Assembly (NCBI RefSeq): GCF_963576545.1
Contig: NC_083658.1
Location: 9,689,428 to 9,753,427 of the forward strand
Direction: 5' to 3'
Source of the DNA: Limanda limanda
Lineage: Eukaryota > Chordata > Actinopteri > Pleuronectiformes > Pleuronectidae
DNA: 64,000 nt
A program made the position numbers and the translations under genes. Positions 22,831 to 34,850 of the stretch are shown here, in pieces (the stretch's first letter is position 1; every line of letters begins with the position of its first letter). The notes beneath the pieces were generated by a model that saw only the letters and a list, made by a program, of their open reading frames with translations, searched no databases and was not told where the DNA came from.

Positions 22831-24754
22831 TCTGCTTTGTGTGTGTTTTCTCCTCCAAAATGTGTGAATGATGCTTGTCCGGTCAATCCTCTTTCCAGGT
22901 CTTCACGGTTGAGAGGACGCATTATTCAGGACTCAAGTTTTTTTGGATCTATTTGTCAATTCCCCGCACCTTCTTTTATGGTCAAAGGGTGTGGTGTGCT
23001 GCACAGATTGTTTGGCCTCATGAGGATAAGTTGTGATTTGATATGGGGTTCTGTCAATCCATTTGCAGAAAATGCAGTTTTAAAATAACAGTAAGTTCCT
23101 GAATTTCCAATATATAGGCAATTCAAATAAGGCTGCAGTGTCAAAAAACATATTATGTGTCATCTTTCAAACTTTTTGAAAACAGTAACGATCCCAGAGA
23201 AACTGTGATATTGGGATGGAAAAACATAGCATCTGCCACGGTGTTGTTTCTGATATCTGCACCGGAGCTGTCAAGTTTGTCTAATTCCACACAGTGGCAA
23301 AAACAAACAGCCTTTTTTTTAATGAAAGATCACTTATTTACATATCATGAATTTCCCCCACAGACTGAAATAGTGTTCGACACAGGAGAGTGGAGACTTT
23401 TTGCTGTACGGAAAGAAGACAGGGTTTTTTATTTTCGTTTCTGCCGTCCAATATCTGCTGTGCAGAATCCATTTCACAGCCCACAGGGAAATGGGTAACT
23501 AAAAGTTTGGCCGTCCAACATAAAGTCTTAAACAGTGCTTAGACTTTTATTGTGGCAGGCACCCTGGAGAGATCTCTCCATTTCTGTCTTTGTTTTAGTT
23601 TGTCACACAGCAAAGCAAACCTTGTATAATTTAACACGTGCGCCATCAGTACTGAAACTCTCTCCTCCTCCACTGGGGATCCTCCAATTGTCTATAAATG
23701 AACAAACAGTGTTTATAGGCCAGGGCCCCCTGTTGTCAGCATCCTGGTGTCTGTTGCTTTCATGCTGTGTTTGTTGTGCACCTGCTGACACATATAGAGT
23801 ATACATACACAGGGTTGATTAGCAGCGGTTGCAGTTTACTGTTTTCCTGGACTTCTCCCTGCTTTGGCCACCTCTCTAGCAATACTCCATGCAACCACCT
23901 CCTGCCCACGTCTGCTCCCCCTGCATTGAAATAGATTTTACAGAGCACATTTCATATACAGAGGTGGATTCAAGATTTTGAACAGAGACATTAAAACATT
24001 GCAAGAACAAAATTTTAGGGAATCAATTTAAAATCAGAATGTACAGTGCAAGCAAAAATAAAGATTTGAAAGAGTAGTATAAAAGGGATGTAAAAGTGAT
24101 TTGAAGCAGAAAAACATTACAATAAAGTAGATAGAAAGGTGTTAAATAATCAAATAGGAATATGATAAAATGCAATGACCTTTTAGTTAAAGGCACTTGT
24201 GAATAAAAGAGTTTTCAATCAGGTTTTAAAACCTGCAATGGATGATGCACACACCATCCCACAGTTAACCCAGTGCTGTGCTGCTTCTCCATGTTTAGAA
24301 TTTGTCACAGGTACCACTAGCAGCCCACTCACTGGCGAACTCGGAGGTCTCCCAGGGTTATACTATACTAGTATGTCTGTTGTTAGCTCCATGTACTTTG
24401 GTCCATATCCCATCGACTAACCTGAAGGAGGCATGTTTTGTGACCTATAAATATGTATATATTTTTGGGAGCTGTCTCGTCCATCTTTGGTTACAGTTTG
24501 CTGTGTCTGCAATTCAACCAGATCCAGCAGAGTGAGACATTTTAGTGTTCAGCTTCATGTCCCTGTCAGTGATGATATTCTTAAAACTGAACGTTTTAAG
24601 AATTCATCGCATCTCAATAACTTAAAATTGTAGACCAAGATCTTTTTTAAACCATGACTGTCACTATTTGGAACGGGAATCTCATGAAAAAAGGCACGTG
24701 AGATTGACTAGTCTTGTACTAGTAGGTTACTTAGGGCCCTGCGCCAATCAATAC
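22831..24754. other. Intergenic, no gene seen
   Basis: Short open frames exist on both strands, for example 22837-23088 and 23157-23498. They show no domain, no convincing splice context and no codon bias that I can argue for. Confidence 0.45.
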
Positions 24755-25375
24755 ATAGTCAGTCAGCATGTTTACAACCGTCATGAGAAAAGACAGTTTC
24801 TAACATAAATGGAGAAGTGTATCAATATTCTAGTATTTATACAAATAAAATGTCCGACAGAGTAATGGCTAGGAGGCATAGTATCTGTGAGTAGGCATAT
24901 TGTATATCTAAACGATCTAGTTTCTTGTGATATTGATTTGTGTTAAAGAGTTCAAGTATTATTTTTGTTTTAAATCCTTATCTTATTATATAAAACAGGG
25001 TGAAACATTATGATTTACAGTTAAGAGTGACAAATTCGTAATTGGTTGTATCCTTAGATGTAAAAGTGTATATGGCACTCATGATACCTCATTTTCGCAA
25101 TACAACATTCATAGAATCACTATCTATTACACTTTGACGCTTTATATTGAGCTTTTATTTTGAAAATGTCAAGGTTTTAACTTGTAAGCATGGCAGCTTG
25201 GCTGGTGAGCATGAATTTATTGCAACAAAACAAATCAGTAATAAAGTTTCAGGTTGTCAGCGTTACCATTACCGAATCTGAAATGTACAAGGTATAAGTG
25301 GTCTCATTTTTATATTGCTGCCTCTGTATGACCTACAACAGCAAAGGAGACATTCAGGGAGAAAATTGGCCTTTT
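24755..25375 (+). repeat. Dispersed repeat family R1, copy 2
   Basis: It matches 61225-61840 ('CAACATTCATAGAATCACT' near 25103, 'GAGCTTTTATTTTGAAAA' near 25150) and, in its left part, 58293-58470 ('TCATGAGAAAAGACAG' near 24780, then 'GGAGAAGTGTATCAAT'). It lies in reverse orientation to copies 1 and 3. It joins parts that are otherwise seen separately, so it is useful for ordering the family consensus. Confidence 0.65.
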
Positions 25376-25582
25376 CTATAAACTGTTCATGATGTTGGAG
25401 GTCAGGTGGAACTACTGCTGGGTTCAGATGCAACAATTTATAGCAGGGATAGGGTTAGTGTATGAATGCTACTAATAAATATTACAATATAGCCATAGTA
25501 GAGTACAGCAACAAAGATACAGTACATAGAGACAAATAATGCCATTCTGCTGGTGTCAAATTTGTAGACAATAAATTGTGTG

Positions 25583-26114
25583 TGTCAGGATTTAAGAAGT
25601 AGTTGTACCTAGGAGCAGAGTATTAACAAAAAGTGTCTTCTTTAATGAAGAAACGTCTTTAACAGAAAAATCAACTAAAGGCACACAGGGGAAAACAATG
25701 GAGGCAAAGGAAGAGAAGCAGAGGACAGGAGCTTAGGAGACAAAGCTCAGGAGATCAGGACATCTAGACAGGACATAAGGACGACGATCCAACAAGGACA
25801 AAGGTAAGCACAGAGACTTATATACACACACAGGGAAGGCAGGGTCAATTGGACACTGGTGGAACACATGAGGACTGTTGCAGACGATCACAGACAGTAA
25901 GTGAAGAAAGAAAACACACGTAACAGAGACTACAAAATAAAACAGGAAACAGAACACGGAGTGTGAAAACATGAGACACAGAAACAACTCAAACAAACAT
26001 AAACACAGGGATGTACAAGAAACACGAGGAGGTACTAATAAACTGAAAACAATAAACTGAAATCAAAAACTGAAAGAAGTGTAAACTAAACAATGACAGT
26101 GTGGGTTTATGACA
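25583..26114 (-). mobile_element. Probable solo LTR of a Ty3/gypsy-like element
   Basis: Read on the minus strand it starts TGTCATAAACCC and ends AAATCCTGACA, giving TG...CA ends. It contains a TATA-like 'TATATAAG' (around 25822) and, further on, an ATTAAA poly(A)-type signal (around 25643), in the order expected of an LTR. Its general text resembles LTRs that I associate with fish gypsy elements. Flanking pentamers (GTGTG and AATAC) do not match, so no target duplication supports it. No internal region adjoins it. The minus-strand frame inside is not a gene. Confidence 0.5.
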
Positions 26115-26151
26115 AATACTGTATTTGGTCCTTGTTTAGACCTGTCACAAC

Positions 26152-27021
26152 TAGGGTTGGGTACCGAGAACCGGTTCCAATATGGAACCGGTTCCAATAC
26201 AACCGGTACCTACTCGGTGCCTCATTTCGGTGCCTGAGCCAATAGAAGACTGAGGTCTCCGCTCGTCCCGCCTCCTCACACTTCCGCTCCTTCCTTCACG
26301 GGAAGCGGCGGCTCCCGCCGGGCCCCAGCGGGCCCCGCTGGACAGACTCCTGTCACCGCGCTGCCCGCGCCCCGCGTGAGTCAGGGCTCCCGTGCAGGTG
26401 GTGGTGGGGGGGGGGGTCTCCTCGCGAGACCTCTCCCCGGCGCTGGCTGCCCCCCCCCCCCCCCCCGCCTGGCGCATCTCCTCCGTGGCGTTGCGTCGCG
26501 AACGGCTCCGGGACCGGCTCCGGGACCGGCTTGGGGCGGGAGGAACGAAGACCACGCCGAGAAATGTTTCATAAAAGCGACTGCATTTTAGGGGGACGAA
26601 GGCGGGGGGGCCGAAGCCCCCCTGCGACAGCCCCATCACTCGGAGACACGGGGGTCTCTGAGTGATGGAAAAGCGACCCTCAGTCTTCATTTGGCTCAGG
26701 CACCGAAGTCAGAGTCACAAGTCAGAGCGCGTGTGTTTTGTATTTATTTTTATTTATTTAAGTATAGTGTAAACTTTTGTTAACAGTTCGTATGTTATTC
26801 ATAGTTTTAAGTTAAAAAGGGTTTTGTATTTATTTATATTTATAATCTACTTTAAACAGTTAATATATTTGGCAATAAAAAAAGCCTTTCTTAGTCAAGC
26901 ATCGTTTTGTGCACTTTTTTGAAAAAAGTATCGGTTCAGGCACCGTTTAGGCACCGGTATCGTTTTAAAAGTATCGGTTAGGAACCGGTATCGGATAAAA
27001 ACCAAACGATACCCATCCCTA
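26152..27021. mobile_element. Complete non-autonomous hAT-type transposon, 870 bp
   Basis: A perfect 8-bp target duplication, GTCACAAC, flanks the element (26144-26151 and 27022-27029). The ends are imperfect inverted repeats, TAGGGTTGGGTACCG and, reversed, TAGGGATGGGTATCG. The 8-bp duplication and short inverted ends place it in the hAT superfamily. Both subterminal regions carry repeated ACCGGTTCC/ACCGGTNCC and CGGTGCC motifs, plausible transposase-binding sites. The interior has a GC-rich core (26256-26677) between 30-bp inverted repeats, then an AT-rich part with an 'AATAAAAAAAGCC' poly(A)-like site near 26874. No transposase frame is present, so movement required an enzyme in trans. The intact duplication suggests a fairly young insertion. 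Confidence 0.88.
26226..26707. repeat. Internal 30-bp inverted repeat around a GC-rich core
   Basis: Arm 26226-26255 and the reverse complement of 26678-26707 agree at 28 of 30 positions. They enclose 422 bp rich in G+C and CpG, including a G11 run (26406-26416) and a C17 run (26450-26466). Just inside the right arm is a 13-bp hairpin (26635-26647 with 26654-26666, one mismatch). Confidence 0.85.
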
Positions 27022-27029
27022 GTCACAAC

Positions 27030-28249
27030 TCAACGTCTTTTTGTTAGCTGGCGTTGCTAAAAAAGCTGGTGTTGCTTTTCACCGTTTACATCAGTAAAAG
27101 TAATACTCATATTCCAATTTATCCACTGATAAAGATGGCATCCCTGAACAAATTGTTGTCATATCCACAGTGGGAAATGTGTCTTCAATTGAGGTCATGT
27201 TCTTAGGAATTGATACAAACTGTGTTTACCAATGGAAATGGAAATGCACTAATACAGCCAAGATAACACATGTTTGAAATGGTTTAATCAGTCAAACCAA
27301 AGAAAAATTGTAAAGGTTCAAATTGCACTAACTCTCTGCCATGTCTGTGAGCATAGGGTAGGCATGCACAAACACTGAACCTTTTTTGCAATAACAATAA
27401 ATGTTTTATGAGTTACTCAGTATTCTATTTAATCCAAAGCATCCACAATGTAATCCAGATAAAGCTGTTTTATATATCTTGTTTATTGCTTGTACATTTT
27501 CGCAATCCAATCACAAAATAAATCATATTTTACAAATTTGCAGAATTTTAAAGTCTAGATATTTTTTTGGACATGTGTCGTTATTGTAATACAGGCGAAC
27601 TTCACTCCGCTCTAGGACAGTGACTCAGTTGTGATCTCTTCTACCTTCCAAGATTGAACATTTCAATGTTTGCAACAAAATGCTGCATGTTTTGGATCTT
27701 ATATGAAATTTTATTTAATGTCCAATTAGATTTAGATCTGATCTTCATATTGTCTTGTGTCTGTGTTAGGGTCTTCTCTTTGGTTTCTAATTAGATGTGT
27801 CATAATAGCGAGTAACTATGTTACGTTTTTGGAAATAACATTGAAGTAACAACAGTGTCTAATAAACTGTCCAACATATTTATAGTTTTTGTGTAATTTT
27901 AATAGGAACATCACTGAAGATGTGTCCAGATTAGGCATCAGTAGATGTATGTATACAGTAACAACGTACAAATTCTTAGGTCTTATTAATGTAACATAAA
28001 TTAAAGCGGAAACCATTTTTAAAAGGTCAGAAGAAGATGGGTAAATTATACACCCATAATTAGTGATTCATGATAGATGATACATTTAGGAAACATCTTT
28101 AGGTTACCAGGTATATATTCTTCCATGTATATACTAGCAATCAATAAATTCCAGTCACTTCCAGCACTTCGCAGCCTGTGCACACAACTGATTACAAATA
28201 AGTATTCAGAAGTCAGAGTATTAGTAACACCTATAGCTAAAAATAAGAC
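27030..28249. other. Intergenic, no gene seen
   Basis: AT-rich DNA with no exon, no recognisable repeat and no strong motif. Confidence 0.5.
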
Positions 28250-28990
28250 AGTATAATGAAGCTCAGCGCAAGTTCAGTGAGGAAGACTTAAGCTGCACAC
28301 GGTCAGCTGATCTACGGAGCACCTAACCTGCAAAGTGATCAGCTGATCGTGGGCGTTTCTAAATGCCCAATGAAGTCTGGCGCGGGCTTTTCAGCCAATC
28401 ATCCAGCACCTGGCAAACTTTAAAAATCCCTTCTGTTCTCTTCCGCAGTCAGGCGTCCTTCAGCGACGCGCATAACCCCTCCTCCACCCCAATCTCCTCC
28501 AGTCCCCAGCAGGATATTCATCGACCTCAACCGACTACATGCCTAATCTCACATCATGCTGGCAGAGATCATGGACCTTGATGACGGATCCCAAGACTGT
28601 CAGCGGATCGTGATTACGGCGGCACCCGATCACGGTGGGAGCTGATCGCGGACTAAAAAGGCAACAACCTGCCGACAATATACCTAGTACTCGTGGCATC
28701 CATTGCACTTCTGTCCGTCCTGGAAGAGGGATCCCTCGCATGCGGCTCTTCCTGAGGTTTCTACGTTTTTCCTTTAAGAAGGTTTTGTAGTTTTTCCTTA
28801 CTCTTGTGAGGGTTAAGGGCAGAGGATGTCACAATTGGCGAAGTCCAATAGGACAATTCTCACGGACATGGGCCATCCAAAACTATCGCTTGACTGATGA
28901 ACCACCACCAGTGTCTAGACCCCGGGGGGGTGTTCCTGTTCGATGTCCTGCTCCGCCCCCTTCTAACCCTGACATCTCACAGGGGTCTAA
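28250..28990 (+). mobile_element. Composite GC-rich teleost repeat
   Basis: The right half (28700-28830), with 'GAAGAGGGATCCCTCGCATG', 'CCTGAGGTTTCTACGTTTTT' and 'GGTTAAGGGCAGAGGATGTC', matches a repeat that I know as abundant in percomorph genomes. The left half is CpG-rich and repeats GCTGATCG/CGATCA-type motifs (28310, 28339, 28605, 28640), as in a promoter or LTR-like leader. Boundaries and class are uncertain, and the part after 28850 may belong to another element. Confidence 0.5.
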
Positions 28991-29537
28991 ATGCCACAGA
29001 CCGTAAACATTCATATCTTGTGTGTTTACAAAATAAATATTGTAAAGTAAAAACCAAGTCTCTCCTCATTGAAATACAGCAGTCCCGTAAATAAATCCTC
29101 CATGAATGTTGTCGTGCTAATTTTGAAGGATTGTTCTGCTGTGTTTGCTGCTGGGATGCATTATACATAATAATTATTTTCTGCTATTTAGCAAACCTTT
29201 ATTGATACAAATGGGGTGGAAAAAGTAAAAGAAACACCAGCATACAACAACAAATGTCCATGAACTTTATCTGGCACTACAGGAATTCACAGAGCTCGCA
29301 TAATTAACATCAGAACAAAGAAGTAGAATACGCAGAGACGCAGCTGACAAAGTCTGACCAAACACTATGTTGCCAGGCAACACACTAGTTGATGTCCTTG
29401 TCTGTACAGTCACTTACAAAAGAAAATTAACCAACCCCCTTCAACATTTTCAAACACTGAGGTTAAAAAGCTCTGCAATTGGAACCCTTACTGTGGTATC
29501 TATATTGAGGCAATGCAAATCATGGCTGCATACACAC
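28991..29537. other. Intergenic, no gene seen
   Basis: Unremarkable AT-rich sequence between two repeats. Confidence 0.5.
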
Positions 29538-29715
29538 GGCTGTGGCTCAGGGGGTCGAGTGGGTCTTCCACTTACTAGAGGATATGTGGTTTGATCCCAG
29601 TCTCCCCCATACTGTGCTCCAAAGTGTTCTTGGGCAAGATACTCAACCCTAAATTGCCCATGACGTCTGTGCCGGCAGTGGGCGAGTGATGTTTGATAGA
29701 GAAAGTGCAGCACAA
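29538..29715 (+). mobile_element. tRNA-derived SINE, short-tailed
   Basis: The head reads 'GGCTGTGGCTCAGGGGGTCG' (A box) with B box 'GGTTTGATCCC' near 29589. The body carries 'AAGTGTTCTTGGGCAAGATA' and 'CCTAAATTGCCCATGA'. It ends with an A9 run (29722-29730 region) instead of the L2-like tail of the other copies, indicating a 3'-shortened variant. Confidence 0.75.
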
Positions 29716-32700
29716 AGCTTAAAAAAAAAGTTTAAAACTTAAACATCAACATGTATGTCGGAGTGAAATCACTGATTTAATATCAAATACACAGAAAACA
29801 ACTTAGCTATAGTAAAAATAATAAATGGAAGTATAGTTAGCATGCTTTCTCATGCCTGTGTTGGTTTCCTCCCTCAAAGACATGCAGGTTAACTGGTTAT
29901 GCTGAAGTGGAAAGGAAACGCTCAGGTACTGCATCATCCTGTTGATGTAATAACAAGCTACCTGCATAATAGGCTTCATCCTCATCATCATCATCTTCAT
30001 TTATTCATATTCACAATAGGCAGCAGAGCCAGAATGAGGCCACCCAGAGCACTTTAAAGAAAATGCCACTAATGTCACTGGTGCTCCTTTCGATGGCTTT
30101 CTGAGCCATGTCAGTGATATGATTGTAGAACAGGCAGGCAGCTGAAATTAGCCGAACTTCTGAGGAGATAAATATGAAATACCCTTTTTAGTCTAAAACA
30201 GCAAAAAAACATAAAAATAATGAGTGGAAAATGTTCATTTTCTGCAGAAGGAAGCCTGCCTGTGAGCCCCGGGTGAAGATCAGGCTACTAATTCTCGCAA
30301 TCTGGTCAGAGCCCTGTATTTTTTGGAGGGCTGTAGACGGAAACTGCAGGAATAAACACCAGTTTTAAAGATTAAAGTGTTCACTCTGCTACTGTGAGAT
30401 CATGGATTTTTAATGAATATTAGTCACTGGCGCCAAGCTCTGTGTTTGATGTGCCGTTGGAGTTTGAGTCAGCGACAACTGACAGAGGAGCGGATTGGTG
30501 CCTTTGAATATAAAACATTAAGCAGGTGTACAGGGTCAGCTTGATCCCATGTGACTGAATAATAATACTGTTGTCAATCCTATTATTGCCGTTTCAATAA
30601 CAGTTTCAATGTGACTGATCAATAATGGGAGGAAGGAAAAGGATTTGTTTATATTAATATTTGAATCAGAATGAGCACATACATGCTTTTAACTTGTGAA
30701 GCAGACAAACAACATGTCATTATTTATCGTTTTAATTTAAATTGTCTTATGTCAACAATATTCAACCCAACGTCTGCTTTGTCATTGCTACAATATAAAC
30801 AGCAGGTTAAGAATCAACAATCATGGATTAAAGAAACAACACTGACTTGGTTTCATATGAGAAAAAAACATCGGCCTCCCGTGTGAAAGTCCTGTGTTTT
30901 GTTGACCCAGACAATTTTGTGGGGGCGGGGATTTGAACCTTAGCCCATTCCCTTTAAACCAATATGACCAAACAACCATTCAGAAGAGCACGGTGAATTC
31001 AGCAAGGGATCCCCTGCTGTGCTCACACATCAAACTCTCCTGAATTTCTGTGGACTTAATACTCGGAGGCCAGGCACAGAAAGGCTGCAGTAACTGTGGA
31101 GCCTCTAAGTCTGACTTTTGCATTTACACATGCACCAACTCTGGAGAAAATACGGAGTATCTGCAGAGGTCAGTGCATGACTAAAGCAGCTTAAAATGCC
31201 AATTCTCACATCCCCTGTCAGCCATTCTCCCGTCCCCCTGTGAGAGTGTGCTGCATCTGCAGATAAAGAACTTGTCTGAACAGATGAGCATCCAATATTT
31301 GGTGCTTCAAAATAAATCATGGGATCCACAGTTTATATTTAAAAGTTGAAACTGAATGACATTGGAAACAACAAGGGGACAGCGCTATGGCGTCAGATTG
31401 AGGCAGCAGGAGATATTCTGCCAGCATCAGTGGATCAGTGGACGCCATCCATCAATATTTTATTGTCTTCAGCAGGCAGGATTCAGCTTCCATGAAAAAG
31501 CTGACAGTTTTATACTGAAGGGATTCTGTCCCTCACACCTAGAACAATGACTGATCAGCTCCAAAAGTTAATAATCTCCGGTAAAAAATGTATTACTGCG
31601 CCCATCCGCCCAAAACTCCTCACACGGACCGTGTCACACTTTTTCCCGTGTCACCTGACTTCCTCCCCGGCTTCCATCATAATTACTACGGCCACTAGAG
31701 GTCATTTAATAATAAAACCGAACTACGGGTCATAACGAGCTGCTTGCACAGACGACCTGTGGGCTCCGGTTTTTGCAGCACAGTGTTATAATTTCGGAGA
31801 CTTGGCTGCTTTAGTTCCTGCTGAAATTCGATGGGGTTGTTTCTACCTGTGGCGCTAACTTGGTCTAGACTGTGGAAGCATTATCCCTCCTGCTAGCTGC
31901 TGTTCCAATAACTAAAACCATTTCACACTCACAAGATACAATTTGTTCCCAAATCTTTGATAGGTTGTTCAAATTTTCATTCAGTGGTTCCACGTTTTGA
32001 TTCATTTTTGTGCAGATGTTAAGTCTATATATCCAACACAGCAGAACGGCCTTTCCCTGAGCGAGCTAACACTCAGTTTCGGCGACTTTATTCTGTCATT
32101 CTTTTCATTGGTGTGGCAGCATGAAAGTCTGAGGCTACGAAATCTAAATTGAACGACATAAAATACAATTTATCAAGTCGTCTGAGTTGGTGCAGTTAGA
32201 ACAAGGATGTATAGTTGTCAAAATAAAGTGTAAATCATAAATATGAAATCACAGGGACTTCTGTTGTGGCACAGTACCTGCTGTGCAACACAATTTGTCT
32301 TTTGGAAGATGGATTCTACTTTTTTGCTGAGCAGCAAAAGCAGGGTGAAAATATTGAAAGCTTGAGTCAATATGTAACCCCACAGTGAATCTATGGTGCA
32401 GTGAGTGAGGTGGTGTGTGCAGCCACCTGCTACATCACAACCTCAACACATCACTGTCAACATTATCCCCAAAATAAATCTTTCCTGTTAATCTTCCAGA
32501 TCCAAAGTTACATTTTATACAACAAAAATGAAGTAGCTGACCCTGCATCTCAGCAAAGCATTTACAATAATCAGTACGGATGCACCACCAGGCTTTGAGC
32601 AGACAGACCGGTGTGTTGTTCTGGCTTAATTAAAACGTGGGAACAAATTAATCAAACCATGGAAATCAATTGCATCTTGTGCAGACACAATCACATTGTA

Positions 32701-34044
32701 GTAAAATGTGGCTTTTTTGCTTTGGCCAATCTTGGGCTCCGTGATTACCACATTGTAGAAATGGGTTTTCTACCACATCCTCCAGCTGTTTGCAAACATG
32801 AAATGAGTTTATTGACATTCTGGAGTAAAACGTAAAGATAAACTGCAAAAAGTATTTTTGTCAAGTGTTGTCATCTCCTGGTCACCTCGCTCATTCTGCA
32901 ACAACTGTCCTAAAAAAAAAGTCGATGCGAAATATGGATAAAACTGAAGTGCCACCGCTCCTTGAAAGTCATTCCAAAGGGAATTGTAAAACAAACAGCT
33001 GGAGTTGTTTATCCTGATGTGTTGCCGTCTTTTACTGCTATTGACATTCTGGCAGTTGACGGCCTGGAAGAGAAACACTTCCATCGACCCGGCTGATGCC
33101 CAGAGCGCCGACCTGCCGCTTGGTGCCTTATCAGAGCTGGGCTCCATGACCGACTGACAGAGCTCTGTTGGGCCTTTCCTGGCCACTCAGCAGAACATTG
33201 ATAGGACCATTCAACTGGAGGAGCAGGGGACATGCCTCACTGTCTGTTAGGACCCTTGGGTCATTAAATGGTATGTAAACCAGGGGTCTAATGGTGGTAA
33301 GGAAGGAGGAGTGTTACCCGTGTCTCAAATGACCTGGAATTTATCCTGCTGTAAATATGAGAGCGTCTTCCAGCCTTTAGCATGGTATAATATGTACATT
33401 ACTGTTTGTTTCATCTCATCAGATGGGATTAAAGACAATTTGTAACGCATTGTTTCTTTGCCCTGTCAATATCATCTCTTCAAGCTAGGGGAAACTATTT
33501 TAGAGATGTATCAGGTAAGGCTATCTGTTAACTCGATTGAAAGATGTTTGTTTCCTCTTAAAATGCATTTTTTGTTACGACATTTATGGCTTCTGTCGCT
33601 TCTGGCGGTATTCGAATTTGAAAACTAAACTGTGTATGGATGGACAAAAACAGAAATGGACAGGAACAATGCCACGAGGCAAAGCATTGTTAACGCTTGC
33701 ATTTCCACATCGTCTTTTTGCCTCAATTTGTTGTGCTTGTTAATACGATTTATATTTGCTAAACCACATCTCCTTGGTTTTTGCACCGATGCACAAACAC
33801 CCTTGGTGCACAAATAGCATGGTAGGATAATCTAGTTTGCAGCACCGCCATCTTGTTGTCAGATCAAATCTCCCCCTTTAGTCTCTCACACTCTCAGATT
33901 CTATGACTTTGATGGACTGACTGACACAGGCGTTTGTGTCACCAAGAAGATAAACTTGCCTAAACATGAATAGCAGGCATTCTGAGTCATGGTTCAAGTA
34001 TTGTGTAAAAGCATTAGAGTGCCTGTTCTGGACCTGTCAGTTTG
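29716..34044. other. Intergenic with possible regulatory blocks
   Basis: No exon supported. A long unique-looking block at 30240-30640 is listed separately. Another block of similar quality spans 32870-33260, where both strands are partly open without a domain. The rest is AT-rich. Confidence 0.4.
30240..30640. promoter_or_regulatory. Candidate conserved non-coding element
   Basis: Roughly 400 bases of non-repetitive DNA with 'GGATTTTTAATGAATATTAG', 'TTTGAATATAAAACATTAAG', 'CCTATTATTGCCG' and repeated CAATA/CAATG-type motifs that could bind SOX or homeodomain factors. There are no splice signals around a sustained frame. The call depends on appearance. Confidence 0.25.
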
Positions 34045-34850
34045 TTTGGCCTTGGGTAATGCTCTGGGGCTACATCGAAATACTTTCTTGTCATTGTTGA
34101 ATCCTCCTCAAACACCATTACAATATACTGTCACTTGTTAATGTTTCATTTTACTGTGGGGAGAGCGGGGTGCCCTCTAACCAGAGGGTCGGTGGTTCAA
34201 TCCCAGTCTTCTCCTTTCTGAATGCCGAACGGAGTTTGGGCAATATACTGAACCTCAAACTGCCAAAGAAAAAGTGTTGCCCATAGTTACACTGTGTGAA
34301 TGGGTTTGTGAATCGGGGAATGGAAAAATGAAATGTACTGTAAAGTGTTTTGAGTGGTCATCGAGATATGAAAAGGGATATATAAACGCAGAACATTTAC
34401 CATTTCCTGTTTACGTGGGTGACTTATAAACACGTTTCAATGAATTACTTATTCAAACATTACATATCAGCTATTTCTGAGGTCTGTTGAGCGATTGAAA
34501 CAATCTTTGGACCAATGAAGAGAAAATAGCTCTGAAATTCAGCTTGATAGAAAGCATTGCAGCAGCAAAATAAACCTTCTGCTTGTCCTTTGAAGACAAA
34601 TTGTCAAACAGGATGTGATTGTACAGACTTAAAGTACACTGCCTTGCTCCTATGACTGCTATAGTGCGCCGCTTCATTTAAATCTTTATTAATAATAATA
34701 TAGAATGCATTGCGTGTCCAAATTCCACCAAACTCGGCAGAGCACTTTCTCTGGAAATGCTCAACACACATCCCAAGAGTGAAGCTGATGGTAAATGGTT
34801 CAATATGTGATCCACAGATAGACGTTTGTGGCATTTGTAGGTAGATTGTG
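34045..34850 (-). repeat. Dispersed repeat family R1, copy 3, split by a SINE
   Basis: It aligns with copy 1: 'ACAATATACTGTCAC' (34120), 'TACATATCAGCTATTTC' (34462), 'GCGTGTCCAAATTCCACCA' (34711) and 'TTTGTAGGTAGATTG' (34834). The SINE at 34155-34402 interrupts it at a point where copy 1 is continuous, so the repeat is older than the SINE insertion. Confidence 0.7.
34155..34402 (+). mobile_element. tRNA-derived SINE inserted in R1
   Basis: B box 'GGTTCAATCCC' at 34194-34204. The body has 'TTTGGGCAATATACTGAACC' and the full tail has 'AAGTGTTTTGAGTGGTCATC', 'GATATATAAACGCAGAA' and 'CATTTACC' at 34402. The A box is eroded. No clear target duplication was found. Confidence 0.75.

Noticed and set aside
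26151..26690. Minus-strand frame of 179 codons
   Set aside because: It lies inside the hAT element and its GC-rich core, with Arg-Ser and Gly runs from low-complexity DNA. No transposase motif.
29538..29610. Possible tRNA gene from the A and B boxes
   Set aside because: The body and position match a SINE head; anticodon and acceptor stems cannot be formed.
34155..34230. Possible tRNA gene from the B box
   Set aside because: Part of a SINE, with an eroded A box and no cloverleaf.
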